Source: a virus. Taken from it: a stretch of DNA of 64,000 nt. The first letter of the stretch is position 1. Every line of letters begins with the position of its first letter. Positions 51,044 to 58,657 of this stretch are shown in pieces. The DNA lies in the IMG/VR virus record IMGVR_UViG_3300001041_000017, positions 1 through 64,000 of that record; one strand, given 5' to 3'. The notes under the pieces are model-generated. The model was not told the DNA's origin, did not search any database, and worked only from the letters and a program-made list of their open reading frames with translations. A program made the translations under genes and the position numbers.

Positions 51044-52219
51044 ATGAATAATAAATGTTTACTATATGAAAAAGGACCATACTTTACTGGTTGTTTTGCT
51101 ATTTTTGAAACAGATTGGTCTTTATCTGAAAGAATGGTTTATATATATTTATTTAGTTTACAAAGTGAATTTAAAAAAGTCTTTCCTAGTTATCAAACTA
51201 TAGCTGATAGATGTTTGATTAGCAGAAGAACAGCTATCTCTGCAATTCAAAAATTAGAAAGTATAGGAATAATAGAAAAAACAACGAGTGTAGATTATAA
51301 TGGTATAAATAATTCTAATAGTTATATTATTCAAGATATTTTTACAGACGAATATATAGTCAGAGTCTCTAGCAGAATGGGGGTTAACAGAACAGAAGTC
51401 GGAGATTCTAATATAGTGAAATCATTTCACTATGAAAATAAAAAAAGTAAGAAAAAAGCCATTTCACCACCAAAGAGTAAAAAACCTATGAGTACCAAGA
51501 AGGTTGGTGGTGATCTCAGATCACCCAATATCTCTTTTAACAATACTAATAATATTTCTATTAATAATAAAGAAATAGATAATAATAAGATACGAAGTAC
51601 AGAGCCAGCAAAAATGAAAAAAATTAAATATGCAAAAAAAGAAAATTCTATCTCTGGTAATTCTAAAAACAAAACTTCAGCTTTAGATCAGTTTCAAAAA
51701 CTGAGACAAACTGAATCGAAAAGCAACACAAGAAAAGAAACAATAGAAAAATTTAAAAAGTATCCAAGTAAAAGATTTATTTCTTGGAAGATTAAAGAAC
51801 CTTCCAAATGGAACAAGTTAGAGATGTTAGGGTTCTACCTATCTACTTGGTTAGAATTTAGCGAATCAGAAGATCCAGAATTCAAAAGAAACAGCAGATT
51901 CTCAAAAGAAAGTCATTTACTTGGATTATTTGTAGAAAAATTTTTTGATGGAAACAAAGAAGAATTTAAGAAATATACTCTCTGGTGTTTTGATTATATT
52001 TTCAACTCTGGAGATAGTGACTGGATTCAAAATGCAGGATTTTATAAAATATATTCTAATTATAATAATTTATTTTGGAAAACTTTCAAAACTTCCAAAA
52101 ATAAATCTAGTAAGAAAAATAAGAAAGATACTTCTTGGGGAAATGTTGAAACATGGAGATCTAAATATAAAGATTTAGATGAGTTAAAACCTCAAATGGG
52201 AGTCAGGAAGAAAACCTAG
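51044..52219 (+). CDS. Replication initiation protein (HTH_36-type, 391 aa)
   Basis: The N-terminal 100 residues form a helix-turn-helix domain seen in phage and plasmid replication proteins: WSLSERMVYIYLFSLQ, FPSYQTIADRCLISRRTAIS and IQKLESIGIIEK. A Lys-, Ser- and Asn-rich linker follows (about 130-240), then a C-terminal helical region with WNKLEMLGFYLSTWLEFSE. It precedes helicase loader and DnaB, so it probably melts or marks the origin and recruits the loader. Start ATG 51044 behind ATAGGTGAAATAT. Confidence 0.72.
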   Translation: MNNKCLLYEKGPYFTGCFAIFETDWSLSERMVYIYLFSLQSEFKKVFPSYQTIADRCLISRRTAISAIQKLESIGIIEKTTSVDYNGINNSNSYIIQDIFTDEYIVRVSSRMGVNRTEVGDSNIVKSFHYENKKSKKKAISPPKSKKPMSTKKVGGDLRSPNISFNNTNNISINNKEIDNNKIRSTEPAKMKKIKYAKKENSISGNSKNKTSALDQFQKLRQTESKSNTRKETIEKFKKYPSKRFISWKIKEPSKWNKLEMLGFYLSTWLEFSESEDPEFKRNSRFSKESHLLGLFVEKFFDGNKEEFKKYTLWCFDYIFNSGDSDWIQNAGFYKIYSNYNNLFWKTFKTSKNKSSKKNKKDTSWGNVETWRSKYKDLDELKPQMGVRKKT

Positions 52220-52319
52220 ACTTATAATTTGATATTAGAATACAACTACAACGTGTCCTACATTCTTTAATTTATGAGCAAACATCATTTAGGTACGAAT
52301 TTACCTTTAAATCTAAAAT

Positions 52320-52342
52320 AAGCCTTCTAAGGCTTTTAAAAA
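52320..52342 (+). terminator. Weak hairpin before the helicase loader
   Basis: AAGCCTT (52320-52326) pairs with AAGGCTT (52329-52335) with a 2-nt loop, followed by only TTAAAAA. It may slow transcription. The 134-nt gap 52220-52354 holds no clear gene; an AGGTA-N6-TACCT inverted repeat is also present near 52291-52306. Confidence 0.35.
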
Positions 52343-52354
52343 GGAGATGTTATT

Positions 52355-53011
52355 TTGTTAACAGAAGAGCTACGAAACAACTCTTGGTTTAGAAATTGTC
52401 ATTTTTCAAACATTCCAAAAAAATTCATAAATTCTAAGTTAGATGATTTTCGTATTTTAGGAAAAAATAAAGAAAAAAAATTAAATCAAGAAAGTTTAAA
52501 ATCGGTAAAATTATATATAGAAAACTTAGAAGAAAATATTATCAACGGAAAAGGAATTATTTTATGCGGACCCTTTGGAGTTGGCAAAACAATGCTTCTT
52601 TCAATAATAGCTATGAATATTTTGAAAAGTTTATCTAGGGTAAACGCAAAAATTAGAAATGAGAAAGATATTTTTGAAAATAAATCATACTTTATTTTAG
52701 CAAACACATTAATAGATTTGGTTTTCAGATCAAATCTTACTGACAAAGAATTGAAAATGAGAAGTAAGATAAAAGATATCTCCGCTTTATTTATTGATGA
52801 CTTACTGAAATTCAAGAAAACAAAAAGTGAGGTCGAGTTAGATTTCCTGGATGAAATTTTAAGAACAAGACATCATAATAATTTAATCACTTGCATGACT
52901 ATTCAGGTAGGTTCATCTGAATTGGATAAATGGTTGCCAGAAAATATAATTGAGTTATTAGAAAACTTTGTAGTTCTAAATTTCGTTGGAGATAGTCAAC
53001 GTGGGAAGTAA
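52355..53011 (+). CDS. DnaC/DnaI-type helicase loader ATPase (218 aa)
   Basis: An AAA+ ATPase with Walker A GPFGVGKT (about residues 72-79) and Walker B ALFIDDL (about 148-154). It contains sensor-like TRHHNNLITCMTIQ. It overlaps the DnaB-like gene, which fits a loader of the replicative helicase. Length is normal for DnaC proteins. Start TTG 52355 behind AAAAGGAGATGTTATTT. Confidence 0.85.
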   Translation: MLTEELRNNSWFRNCHFSNIPKKFINSKLDDFRILGKNKEKKLNQESLKSVKLYIENLEENIINGKGIILCGPFGVGKTMLLSIIAMNILKSLSRVNAKIRNEKDIFENKSYFILANTLIDLVFRSNLTDKELKMRSKIKDISALFIDDLLKFKKTKSEVELDFLDEILRTRHHNNLITCMTIQVGSSELDKWLPENIIELLENFVVLNFVGDSQRGK

Positions 53012-54329
53012 AGTAATAAACCATAATGTTAGGAATGAACAAATAGTTCTTTCTAGTATGATTCAATCACCAAAACATAGAAGAAAGTTTACAAAACTTC
53101 TTCAAGAAAGAAATTTCATAGGTAAAAAACACAAGACAATATTCACGGCTCTAAAAATAATCGGAGAAAGAAATATGAAATTTGACGAAGATACTCTAGA
53201 TCAGATTATTGGAGATGAAGAATATGGTGGATATAAATACATCCGAAAACTGAAAGATTTATTTGGAAAAAACGATAACATAGAATTTCACATCAAAAAA
53301 CTATTAGAGGATTCCGTTAGAATTAATTTATTAGAAAAACGAGGAACGAAATTTTATGAAATGTTGGAAGATCCCAGAACCGAAATTGAGGACCTTCTAA
53401 AAATAACATCAAAAATAAATCAAGAATTAAGAAGCGGAAGAACTCTAAACAAAACTAAATCAGGAAAACAATTAAACGAAATCTATATGAGAGATTTTAC
53501 GGAAAGAAGAAAGAAGAGTATTTTCGTCCCAACACATTTAGGAGATGATTTTGATTCTGGACTAACTGAAGGGTTAGCAAGAAAAAGAGTTTCAATCTGG
53601 GCTGGCCGTCCTAGTATGGGTAAAACTACAGTCGTTGCAAACGTAATAAATAGATTAATCAATAACGGAAAGAAAGTTTTAGCTGCCCCAATTGAGGGAG
53701 GGGATGTTTCATTTCTGGATGCACTTTTAGCAATGAGAACCGAGATTACTTTAGATGAGTTAATAAAATTCCCTCACGTTATGAAAAAGAAAAGAGTATG
53801 TAGAGTTAAGAGAACCATGATTGAAATTACAAATAACAAAAACTTAGTTCTGTTAGATGATCCAGATACAACTCTGGATGAGATAGGAGTAATTTTGGAA
53901 GAAGGAAATTTTGATGCTTGTTTCATAGATCGTTTTGAAAATCTGAGAGATATAAACTCAGACAGAGAAACGCTAGATAGAAAGTTGAAACAAGTTCAAA
54001 ATATGAGTAAGGCTATAGACGTACATATTGGCTTATTAAGCCAGATAAAAAGACTTGGGGATAGTTTTACAAAAAAAGATAAAAGACCGACTCTGGAACA
54101 GCTAAAGAACGCTGGAGCATATGAAGAGATAGCGGATCTTATATTTCTAATCTACCGTCATAAATATTATAACCCCTGGGTAGAAGAGGATATAGTTGAG
54201 ATTAACGCTGCCAAACAAAGAAGAGGGAAACAGAACCATATTGGGTACATAGAATTTCATGGGAACATATCAAAGCTAGGTGAGGAAAGAGAACCGGAAA
54301 ACGAAAATACTGAGAATGAAGTTTTCTAA
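53001..54329 (+). CDS. dnaB: Replicative DNA helicase (DnaB-like, 442 aa)
   Basis: The N-terminal helical domain (about 1-120; NEQIVLSSMIQSPKHRRKF) is followed by a RecA-like ATPase with Walker A GRPSMGKT (about residue 203), Walker B-like ACFIDRF, and HIGLLSQIKR. The final AAKQRRGKQNHIGYIEF matches DnaB ends. I prefer GTG 53001, 9 nt after GGAG (52988-52991), to the earlier TTG 52986. It overlaps the loader gene by 11 nt. Confidence 0.9.
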   Translation: MGSKVINHNVRNEQIVLSSMIQSPKHRRKFTKLLQERNFIGKKHKTIFTALKIIGERNMKFDEDTLDQIIGDEEYGGYKYIRKLKDLFGKNDNIEFHIKKLLEDSVRINLLEKRGTKFYEMLEDPRTEIEDLLKITSKINQELRSGRTLNKTKSGKQLNEIYMRDFTERRKKSIFVPTHLGDDFDSGLTEGLARKRVSIWAGRPSMGKTTVVANVINRLINNGKKVLAAPIEGGDVSFLDALLAMRTEITLDELIKFPHVMKKKRVCRVKRTMIEITNNKNLVLLDDPDTTLDEIGVILEEGNFDACFIDRFENLRDINSDRETLDRKLKQVQNMSKAIDVHIGLLSQIKRLGDSFTKKDKRPTLEQLKNAGAYEEIADLIFLIYRHKYYNPWVEEDIVEINAAKQRRGKQNHIGYIEFHGNISKLGEEREPENENTENEVF

Positions 54330-54339
54330 AATATCTTTA

Positions 54340-54368
54340 TTGACAAGGTATTTTGTATGATTTATAAT
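54340..54368 (+). promoter_or_regulatory. Consensus sigma-A promoter
   Basis: TTGACA (54340-54345), exactly 17 nt, then TATAAT (54363-54368): a perfect vegetative promoter. It would drive the small gene at 54399 and, if read through, the primase region. Confidence 0.85.
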
Positions 54369-54398
54369 GTATAAAAATCATATAGGCGGTGAAAATTT

Positions 54399-54644
54399 AT
54401 GGAAAAATCCTGCGAGGAAAAGTTGTTTCTACTTCAGGAAAAACACAATAAAGTATTAAGAAGTCTTCAGGATCTTACGGAGTGTCTGAAACTGGCTGTT
54501 AAAGAAAGGGATTATCTAATAAATCAAAGGGAAGAAATTAATAGAATGTTAGATCTTTTAGGCGTTCCGAGAGAATTGAACGGAGATCCTCTTACTATTC
54601 CTAATCGTTTAAAAGAAGTATCTCCTCTTTATAAAGAAAAGTAA
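54399..54644 (+). CDS. Small coiled-coil protein (81 aa)
   Basis: Residues about 1-50 form a coiled coil (LFLLQEKHNKVLRSLQDLTE). The start ATG 54399 follows GGCGGTGAAAATTT and comes shortly after a consensus sigma-A promoter, so it may be expressed early or from the prophage. A strong terminator follows at 54713. Function unknown. Confidence 0.65.
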   Translation: MEKSCEEKLFLLQEKHNKVLRSLQDLTECLKLAVKERDYLINQREEINRMLDLLGVPRELNGDPLTIPNRLKEVSPLYKEK

Positions 54645-54712
54645 AAATAATCCCGACTGTTCATTTAAAAAAGTGTTGGGTGTGAAAAGTATTTGAAAAA
54701 GTAAAAACAATT

Positions 54713-54763
54713 AAAAGTACGCCGTGTAGAAAAGGTTTAACCTTTTCTACACGGCGTACTTTT
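54713..54763 (+). terminator. Very strong 23-bp perfect hairpin terminator
   Basis: Positions 54713-54735 and 54741-54763 are perfectly complementary over 23 bp with a 5-nt TTTAA loop and an AT flank. It begins AAAAGTACGCC. It ends the transcript of the 54399 gene 13 nt before the next promoter, and might act in both directions. Confidence 0.85.
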
Positions 54764-54776
54764 ATTTTCAAAACAA

Positions 54777-54806
54777 GGGAAATTACCTTAACTGATTAGA
54801 TATATT
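54777..54806 (+). promoter_or_regulatory. Phage-type promoter (GGGAAA-18-TATATT)
   Basis: GGGAAA (54777-54782) and TATATT (54801-54806) are 18 nt apart and followed by AAAGATAAGAG, matching the promoter family. It drives a small gene and primase. Confidence 0.65.
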
Positions 54807-54846
54807 AAAGATAAGAGATAAAATTATTAAAGAAGGGGTGTTAATT

Positions 54847-55038
54847 TTGAAAAAGGAAAGATGGAAAAAATTAAGTAAGAAAGATCAAAGAAAGAAAAGG
54901 CTTAGTCGTTGCAATTTTATGGAGAGAGATAGTAATATCGGATATATGAAAGACTTTATAAAATCCGGTCTAGCCAAAAGTTTAGATTTAGAAAACATAA
55001 CCTATCCTATAAATTCTGCTGGAAAACTGACTTATTAA
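54847..55038 (+). CDS. Small basic protein (63 aa)
   Basis: A lysine- and arginine-rich N-terminus (KKERWKKLSKKDQRKKRLSR) suggests nucleic-acid contact. I choose TTG 54847 behind AGAAGGGGTG. It ends directly before the primase ATG. Function unknown. Confidence 0.6.
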   Translation: MKKERWKKLSKKDQRKKRLSRCNFMERDSNIGYMKDFIKSGLAKSLDLENITYPINSAGKLTY

Positions 55039-56055
55039 ATGAACAGACTTAAATCTTTCAAACATAATATCAGTATCGAAAAGATACTTGATAGTCTTAA
55101 TATGGAATACAAACGCCGGGGAAAAGAACTCCTGGCGTTTTGTCCTAATGAGGAACATATAGAAACTGCCCCATCATGGTCTATAAATGCAGAACCAAAC
55201 AGTAAGAGGTTCGGAATACATTATTGTTTCGGCTGCGGATACCGGGGCAGCGTTATTTCGTTAGTTAAAAAATATAGAAACTGCAACGATGTAAAAGCTG
55301 TAAAATTCATAAAAGCTATCTGCGGAATAAGCGGAACAGTAGATGAAGATTATCTACTGGAACAATCATTAAATGATAAATCAGACGATAAGAAAAAAAT
55401 ACTTTATAAGAGAATAAAAATAGCTTTGCCGGATGAATTTAAAAAACTAACTTCTAAGAGTGAAAAATATTTTACATATGCAACACAGAGAGGATTGACA
55501 GAAGAATCAATTAAAAAATTTAAAGTAGGATTTTGTCATACGGGATATTATTGGAACCGTTTAATAATGCCAATATATTTCCAAGGTAATCTTTATTCAT
55601 TTTTAGCAAGGAATAATGATCACAGAAGAAGATGTAAAAAAGACAAAAGAGTATTGTATGTTCCAGGTCCCAAAATGAGCTTTATAGTTTGGCCTTATGA
55701 CGATCTAGATTTTGATTTAGATTATGTGATTATCGTTGAAGGTCTATTTGATGCTATTAAAATATTATCCTGGGATTATGAAAATGTCATAACTGTTTTC
55801 GGCAACAAAATCTCAGAAGAACAAGAGGAATTAATAAGACCATTCAAAAATATCTATCTGGTCCCGGATGGGGATGAAGGTGGAGAAATACTAAAAGATT
55901 ACTCCAAAGGATTAGTTTACGATCATAATGTATTTGTTATAGAACTTCCGGAAAATCAAGATCCGGGATCAATCTCAGAAGATGTTTTTGAAAAATGTTT
56001 TAATAACAAGAAAAATTTATTTAGCCAGAAGGTTAGAGTTAAAATAAAATATTAG
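55039..56055 (+). CDS. DNA primase (DnaG-type, 338 aa)
   Basis: Residues about 33-70 hold a CHC2-type zinc site: FCPNEEHIE then YCFGCGYRGSV. A TOPRIM domain lies at about 230-290: VIIVEGLFDAI (catalytic Glu) and YLVPDGDEGG (acidic pair). A DnaG-like middle lies between. It is shorter than host DnaG and lacks an obvious helicase-binding C-terminal domain, common in phage primases. It makes RNA primers beside DnaB. The ATG at 55039 directly follows the previous stop. Confidence 0.88.
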   Translation: MNRLKSFKHNISIEKILDSLNMEYKRRGKELLAFCPNEEHIETAPSWSINAEPNSKRFGIHYCFGCGYRGSVISLVKKYRNCNDVKAVKFIKAICGISGTVDEDYLLEQSLNDKSDDKKKILYKRIKIALPDEFKKLTSKSEKYFTYATQRGLTEESIKKFKVGFCHTGYYWNRLIMPIYFQGNLYSFLARNNDHRRRCKKDKRVLYVPGPKMSFIVWPYDDLDFDLDYVIIVEGLFDAIKILSWDYENVITVFGNKISEEQEELIRPFKNIYLVPDGDEGGEILKDYSKGLVYDHNVFVIELPENQDPGSISEDVFEKCFNNKKNLFSQKVRVKIKY

Positions 56056-56067
56056 GATTGGTGAAAT

Positions 56068-56169
56068 ATGAATAGAGAAGATATTCTTAGAATATTTTAT
56101 AGAGAGTTAATTAAACGAACAAAAAATTCTTCAGCCAAGAAGATTAAGAAAAAGAGAGTTAAGTTTTAA
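56068..56169 (+). CDS. Small basic ORF (33 aa)
   Basis: ATG 56068 behind GGATTGGTGAAAT opens a 33-codon frame whose C-terminus is lysine rich (KKIKKKRVKF). The stop overlaps the terminator stem that follows. It may be a real small protein or a leader; support is limited to its ribosome site and basic composition. Confidence 0.4.
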   Translation: MNREDILRIFYRELIKRTKNSSAKKIKKKRVKF

Positions 56170-56190
56170 ATAACTTGACTCTCTTTTTTT
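56152..56190 (+). terminator. Rho-independent terminator
   Basis: AAGAGAGTTAAGTT (56152-56165) pairs with AACTTGACTCTCTT (56172-56185) with one G-U pair, then T residues. It ends the primase transcript before the recombinase. Confidence 0.88.
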
Positions 56191-56198
56191 ATTGTGAT

Positions 56199-56220
56199 AA
56201 TATCAAAATATCTTGATATT
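56199..56220. promoter_or_regulatory. Inverted repeat upstream of recombinase, possible operator
   Basis: AATATCAA (56199-56206) and TTGATATT (56213-56220) form a perfect dyad with a 6-nt spacer, 22 nt before the recombinase TTG start. It may bind the repressor or mark the recombinase promoter. A related half-site AATATCAAAA occurs near 58389 in the control region. Confidence 0.45.
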
Positions 56221-56242
56221 ATTTACATTAGGGGGAATTTAT

Positions 56243-57832
56243 TTGAAAGAAAATCATATACCTCCTCATTTGAGAATGGCAAATTATAAAGAGCAAAAAA
56301 GAAATTCTGACAAAGAATCAGACAAGAGTTTAATTAAGCTTCAGGGATATGTCAGGATTTCTACAAAAAAAGAAGCTCAAAAAACATCTCTAGAATTTCA
56401 GGAAAAGCTATTAAAAGAATGGTGTGAAGTTCATGGATATCAATATGCTGGAACGGTTTTTGATATAAAATCTGGGGCATATATGAATTCAAGGACCGGT
56501 ATTCAAGATCTTTTAGAGATGGCTAAGAATGAAGAAATTCACGGATTAATAACCAAGGAGGTTTCAAGAACCTCCAGAGATATTCAAGACATAATTCAGT
56601 TAAAAAGAAAACTCTCTGATTATGGAGCCTTCTTAATTTCAATAAAGGAGGGTTACGACAGTAGATCGGATAACGATGAATTTTTGTTAACTATTTATGC
56701 AGCAATAGCCCAGAAAGAAAGAACCACTATTGGGAGTAGGTTGAAGACTACGCAACTAATAAAGGCCAGGAATGGTAGACCGAATAATAGGCCAGCTTTC
56801 GGATACCGAATATCAGAAGATAAAACCAGATATGAACCCTGCCCAATACATACTCCAATCTATAAAGAGATAGTAGATATGTTTCTGTCTGGGAAGGGTA
56901 AGAATGCTATTTGTAGAGAGTTGAATGGAAGAGGGTTAAAAACATACCTTGGATCTAAATTCTCCTCTCTAACGATAGATACAATCCTTAGAAACCCGGT
57001 CTACATCGGAACGTATATGTATAACACTTCATATTGTTTCCGTGATGCAGAGGGTAAAAAACAGAGGGTTATTAGACCTCAGAACGAATGGATAGTCAGA
57101 GAAAATAATCACGAATCCTTAATAGAAAACTTAACCTGGGAATCTATACAAGAGTCATTGGATAAGCGTAAAATAGATAAGAAATATACTGTTGATAAAA
57201 AATATTTACTAACCGGTAATTTAATTTGTTCAAGATGCGGATCTAAAATTTATGGAAAGATTCATTCTAGAACTAGGAAAGATGGATCGCGTCCTGTTTA
57301 TTATTTATGTTATAATGAGTTCGGAAACTGTCATTTACCGTATACCAGAAAAGAAATAATTGAGGATATGGTAAAAGAACATTTAACAAAAATAATTTAC
57401 GATCCGGAAATTCTGAGAGATGAAATAAATAATCAGAAAAATATTATGGACGTAAATAATTCAGATCTTGTCCAAAGAAGAGAAATTATTCAGAAGGAAT
57501 TATCCGATATCGAAAAAGCTATGAATAAACAATTTGTGGCCTACGAAAAGGATATAATTGATGTAGATACTTATGGTAAAAGAATTAAAGAATTAAAACA
57601 AAACAAACTAATTTTAGAGGAAGAATTATCTGTCCTGGAGAAGAAGTTAAGGAAAACTGATCGGATGGATAATAAGACAGAAATACTTTTCAGAGAAATA
57701 AAACAACTGTTGGATTTAGAAAAAAATCCTGATGTTGCTGAATTAGCCCTAGGTTTATTTGTAGATAAGATATATGTAGACTATAAGAAAGACAAATTAA
57801 TTTTGAAGTATAAATATACTTTTCAAGAGTGA
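56243..57832 (+). CDS. Large serine recombinase (integrase, 529 aa)
   Basis: This enzyme would integrate and excise the prophage at att sites. The catalytic resolvase domain spans about 35-185, with GYVRIST (nucleophile Ser40), SRTSRDIQDI and AIAQKERTTIGSR. The recombinase domain follows (about 190-300), then a zinc ribbon (CSRCG near 329 and Cys pair in YYLCYNEFGNC, about 355-364), and a coiled coil (about 395-480). Length is typical. I choose TTG 56243 behind TTAGGGGGAATTTA over the upstream in-frame ATT or ATG codons. Confidence 0.92.
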   Translation: MKENHIPPHLRMANYKEQKRNSDKESDKSLIKLQGYVRISTKKEAQKTSLEFQEKLLKEWCEVHGYQYAGTVFDIKSGAYMNSRTGIQDLLEMAKNEEIHGLITKEVSRTSRDIQDIIQLKRKLSDYGAFLISIKEGYDSRSDNDEFLLTIYAAIAQKERTTIGSRLKTTQLIKARNGRPNNRPAFGYRISEDKTRYEPCPIHTPIYKEIVDMFLSGKGKNAICRELNGRGLKTYLGSKFSSLTIDTILRNPVYIGTYMYNTSYCFRDAEGKKQRVIRPQNEWIVRENNHESLIENLTWESIQESLDKRKIDKKYTVDKKYLLTGNLICSRCGSKIYGKIHSRTRKDGSRPVYYLCYNEFGNCHLPYTRKEIIEDMVKEHLTKIIYDPEILRDEINNQKNIMDVNNSDLVQRREIIQKELSDIEKAMNKQFVAYEKDIIDVDTYGKRIKELKQNKLILEEELSVLEKKLRKTDRMDNKTEILFREIKQLLDLEKNPDVAELALGLFVDKIYVDYKKDKLILKYKYTFQE

Positions 57833-57839
57833 AATATAC

Positions 57840-57887
57840 TGTCCTAAATTGTAAGGGCGGGCAAAAGTACCTTTACAATTTAGGACA
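57840..57887. repeat. Long inverted repeat after the recombinase, candidate att site or terminator
   Basis: TGTCCTAAATTGTAAGG (57840-57856) pairs with CCTTTACAATTTAGGACA (57870-57887) with a single bulged A. The 13-nt centre is GC-rich for this genome (GCGGGC...). It lies 7 nt after the recombinase stop, where attP often lies for large serine recombinases. It could equally be part of a bidirectional terminator. Confidence 0.5.
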
Positions 57888-57892
57888 ACAAA

Positions 57893-57927
57893 AACCCTAA
57901 CAATGATTAATGTTAGGGTTTAATTTT
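57893..57927. terminator. Bidirectional terminator between recombinase and repressor
   Basis: AACCCTAACA (57893-57902) and TGTTAGGGTT (57911-57920) are perfectly paired around an 8-nt loop, with T-rich sequence on the + side. The stem includes the last codons and stop of the repressor on the - strand. Confidence 0.72.
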
Positions 57928-58316
57928 TCCTGTAATTCTATTATGCTGTTGATGATTTTTTCGAGAGTGGAGACAGGGATTTTTTTATCATATGCTTTTT
58001 CGATTAAGAGAATATACGGAAGGAAATCCGTATGAGAAAGTATGTCTGGACTTAATTTATTATTGAGAATTCCTGATTCGTAAACATCATTTAAAGTAAA
58101 GTCGAACAAAAAATAAAACGGAGACACATTAAGTATTTCACTAAGAGTTGATATTAATTCTTTAGAAATATTTTTACCTCTTTTATCTTTAGAAAGAACA
58201 CTAATATAAGCTGCGGTCACATTTACCTTTTCTGCTAACTCCTTTTGTTTCAAACTCCTATTCTCCATAATTAATTTTAACTTTTCCCCAAATGTCAGAA
58301 CATCAAATCTCTTCAT
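57897..58316 (-). CDS. XRE-family repressor (139 aa)
   Basis: The only well-supported - strand gene. An N-terminal helix-turn-helix (about residues 21-45; LKQKELAEKVNVTAAYISVL) matches Cro/CI-type repressors. The C-terminal half is helical and lacks a LexA/CI-type peptidase, so induction would not use self-cleavage unless another factor helps. The start ATG is at 58316 (minus), with a strong GGAGGTGATA site. It is divergent from the sigma-like gene and convergent with the recombinase, so it probably controls lysogeny. Confidence 0.85.
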   Translation of the reverse strand: MKRFDVLTFGEKLKLIMENRSLKQKELAEKVNVTAAYISVLSKDKRGKNISKELISTLSEILNVSPFYFLFDFTLNDVYESGILNNKLSPDILSHTDFLPYILLIEKAYDKKIPVSTLEKIINSIIELQEKLNPNINHC

Positions 58317-58405
58317 ATTATCACCTCCAAATTAAATGAATTATAGGCTATAAAACTTAAATTTGATTTATTGTTGTTATTGTACCCTAATATCAAAACA
58401 ATTTC

Positions 58406-58421
58406 TGTGACCGTCGTCACA
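58406..58421. promoter_or_regulatory. Operator-like dyad in the divergent control region
   Basis: TGTGAC-CGTC-GTCACA is a 6-bp perfect dyad with a 4-nt centre, the most GC-rich and most symmetric element in the 341-nt gap between repressor and sigma-like gene. A second dyad, TTGTC-N7-GACAA, lies at 58488-58504. Either may bind the repressor. Confidence 0.55.
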
Positions 58422-58447
58422 TTTTTATATATTTTTTTAACTTTTTA

Positions 58448-58476
58448 ATTATATAACAAAAAGTTTATTCAAACAA
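58448..58476 (-). promoter_or_regulatory. Possible repressor promoter
   Basis: On the - strand TTGTTT (58471-58476), 17 nt and TATAAT (58448-58453) form a fair sigma-A promoter. It would read leftward across the operator-like dyad into the repressor gene. Confidence 0.5.
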
Positions 58477-58519
58477 CAAAAATTCTCTTGTCTTTTTTCG
58501 ACAAATTAACTGAATGTTG

Positions 58520-58548
58520 TTGACATTAAGGTTATTATGAAATATAAT
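58520..58548 (+). promoter_or_regulatory. Consensus sigma-A promoter (early rightward)
   Basis: TTGACA (58520-58525), 17 nt and TATAAT (58543-58548) form a perfect vegetative promoter reading into the sigma-like gene. It is divergent from the repressor and so is the likely early lytic promoter. A TTGTC/GACAA dyad lies just upstream at 58488-58504. Confidence 0.85.
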
Positions 58549-58657
58549 TCATGGAAATAACATAAAGTTAATTGATCGGCATATCATAATATAAACCCTA
58601 CATAAATAATAACGGTTAGTTAACAAAACCTTTATATTTAGAGAGGAGAGATATTTT

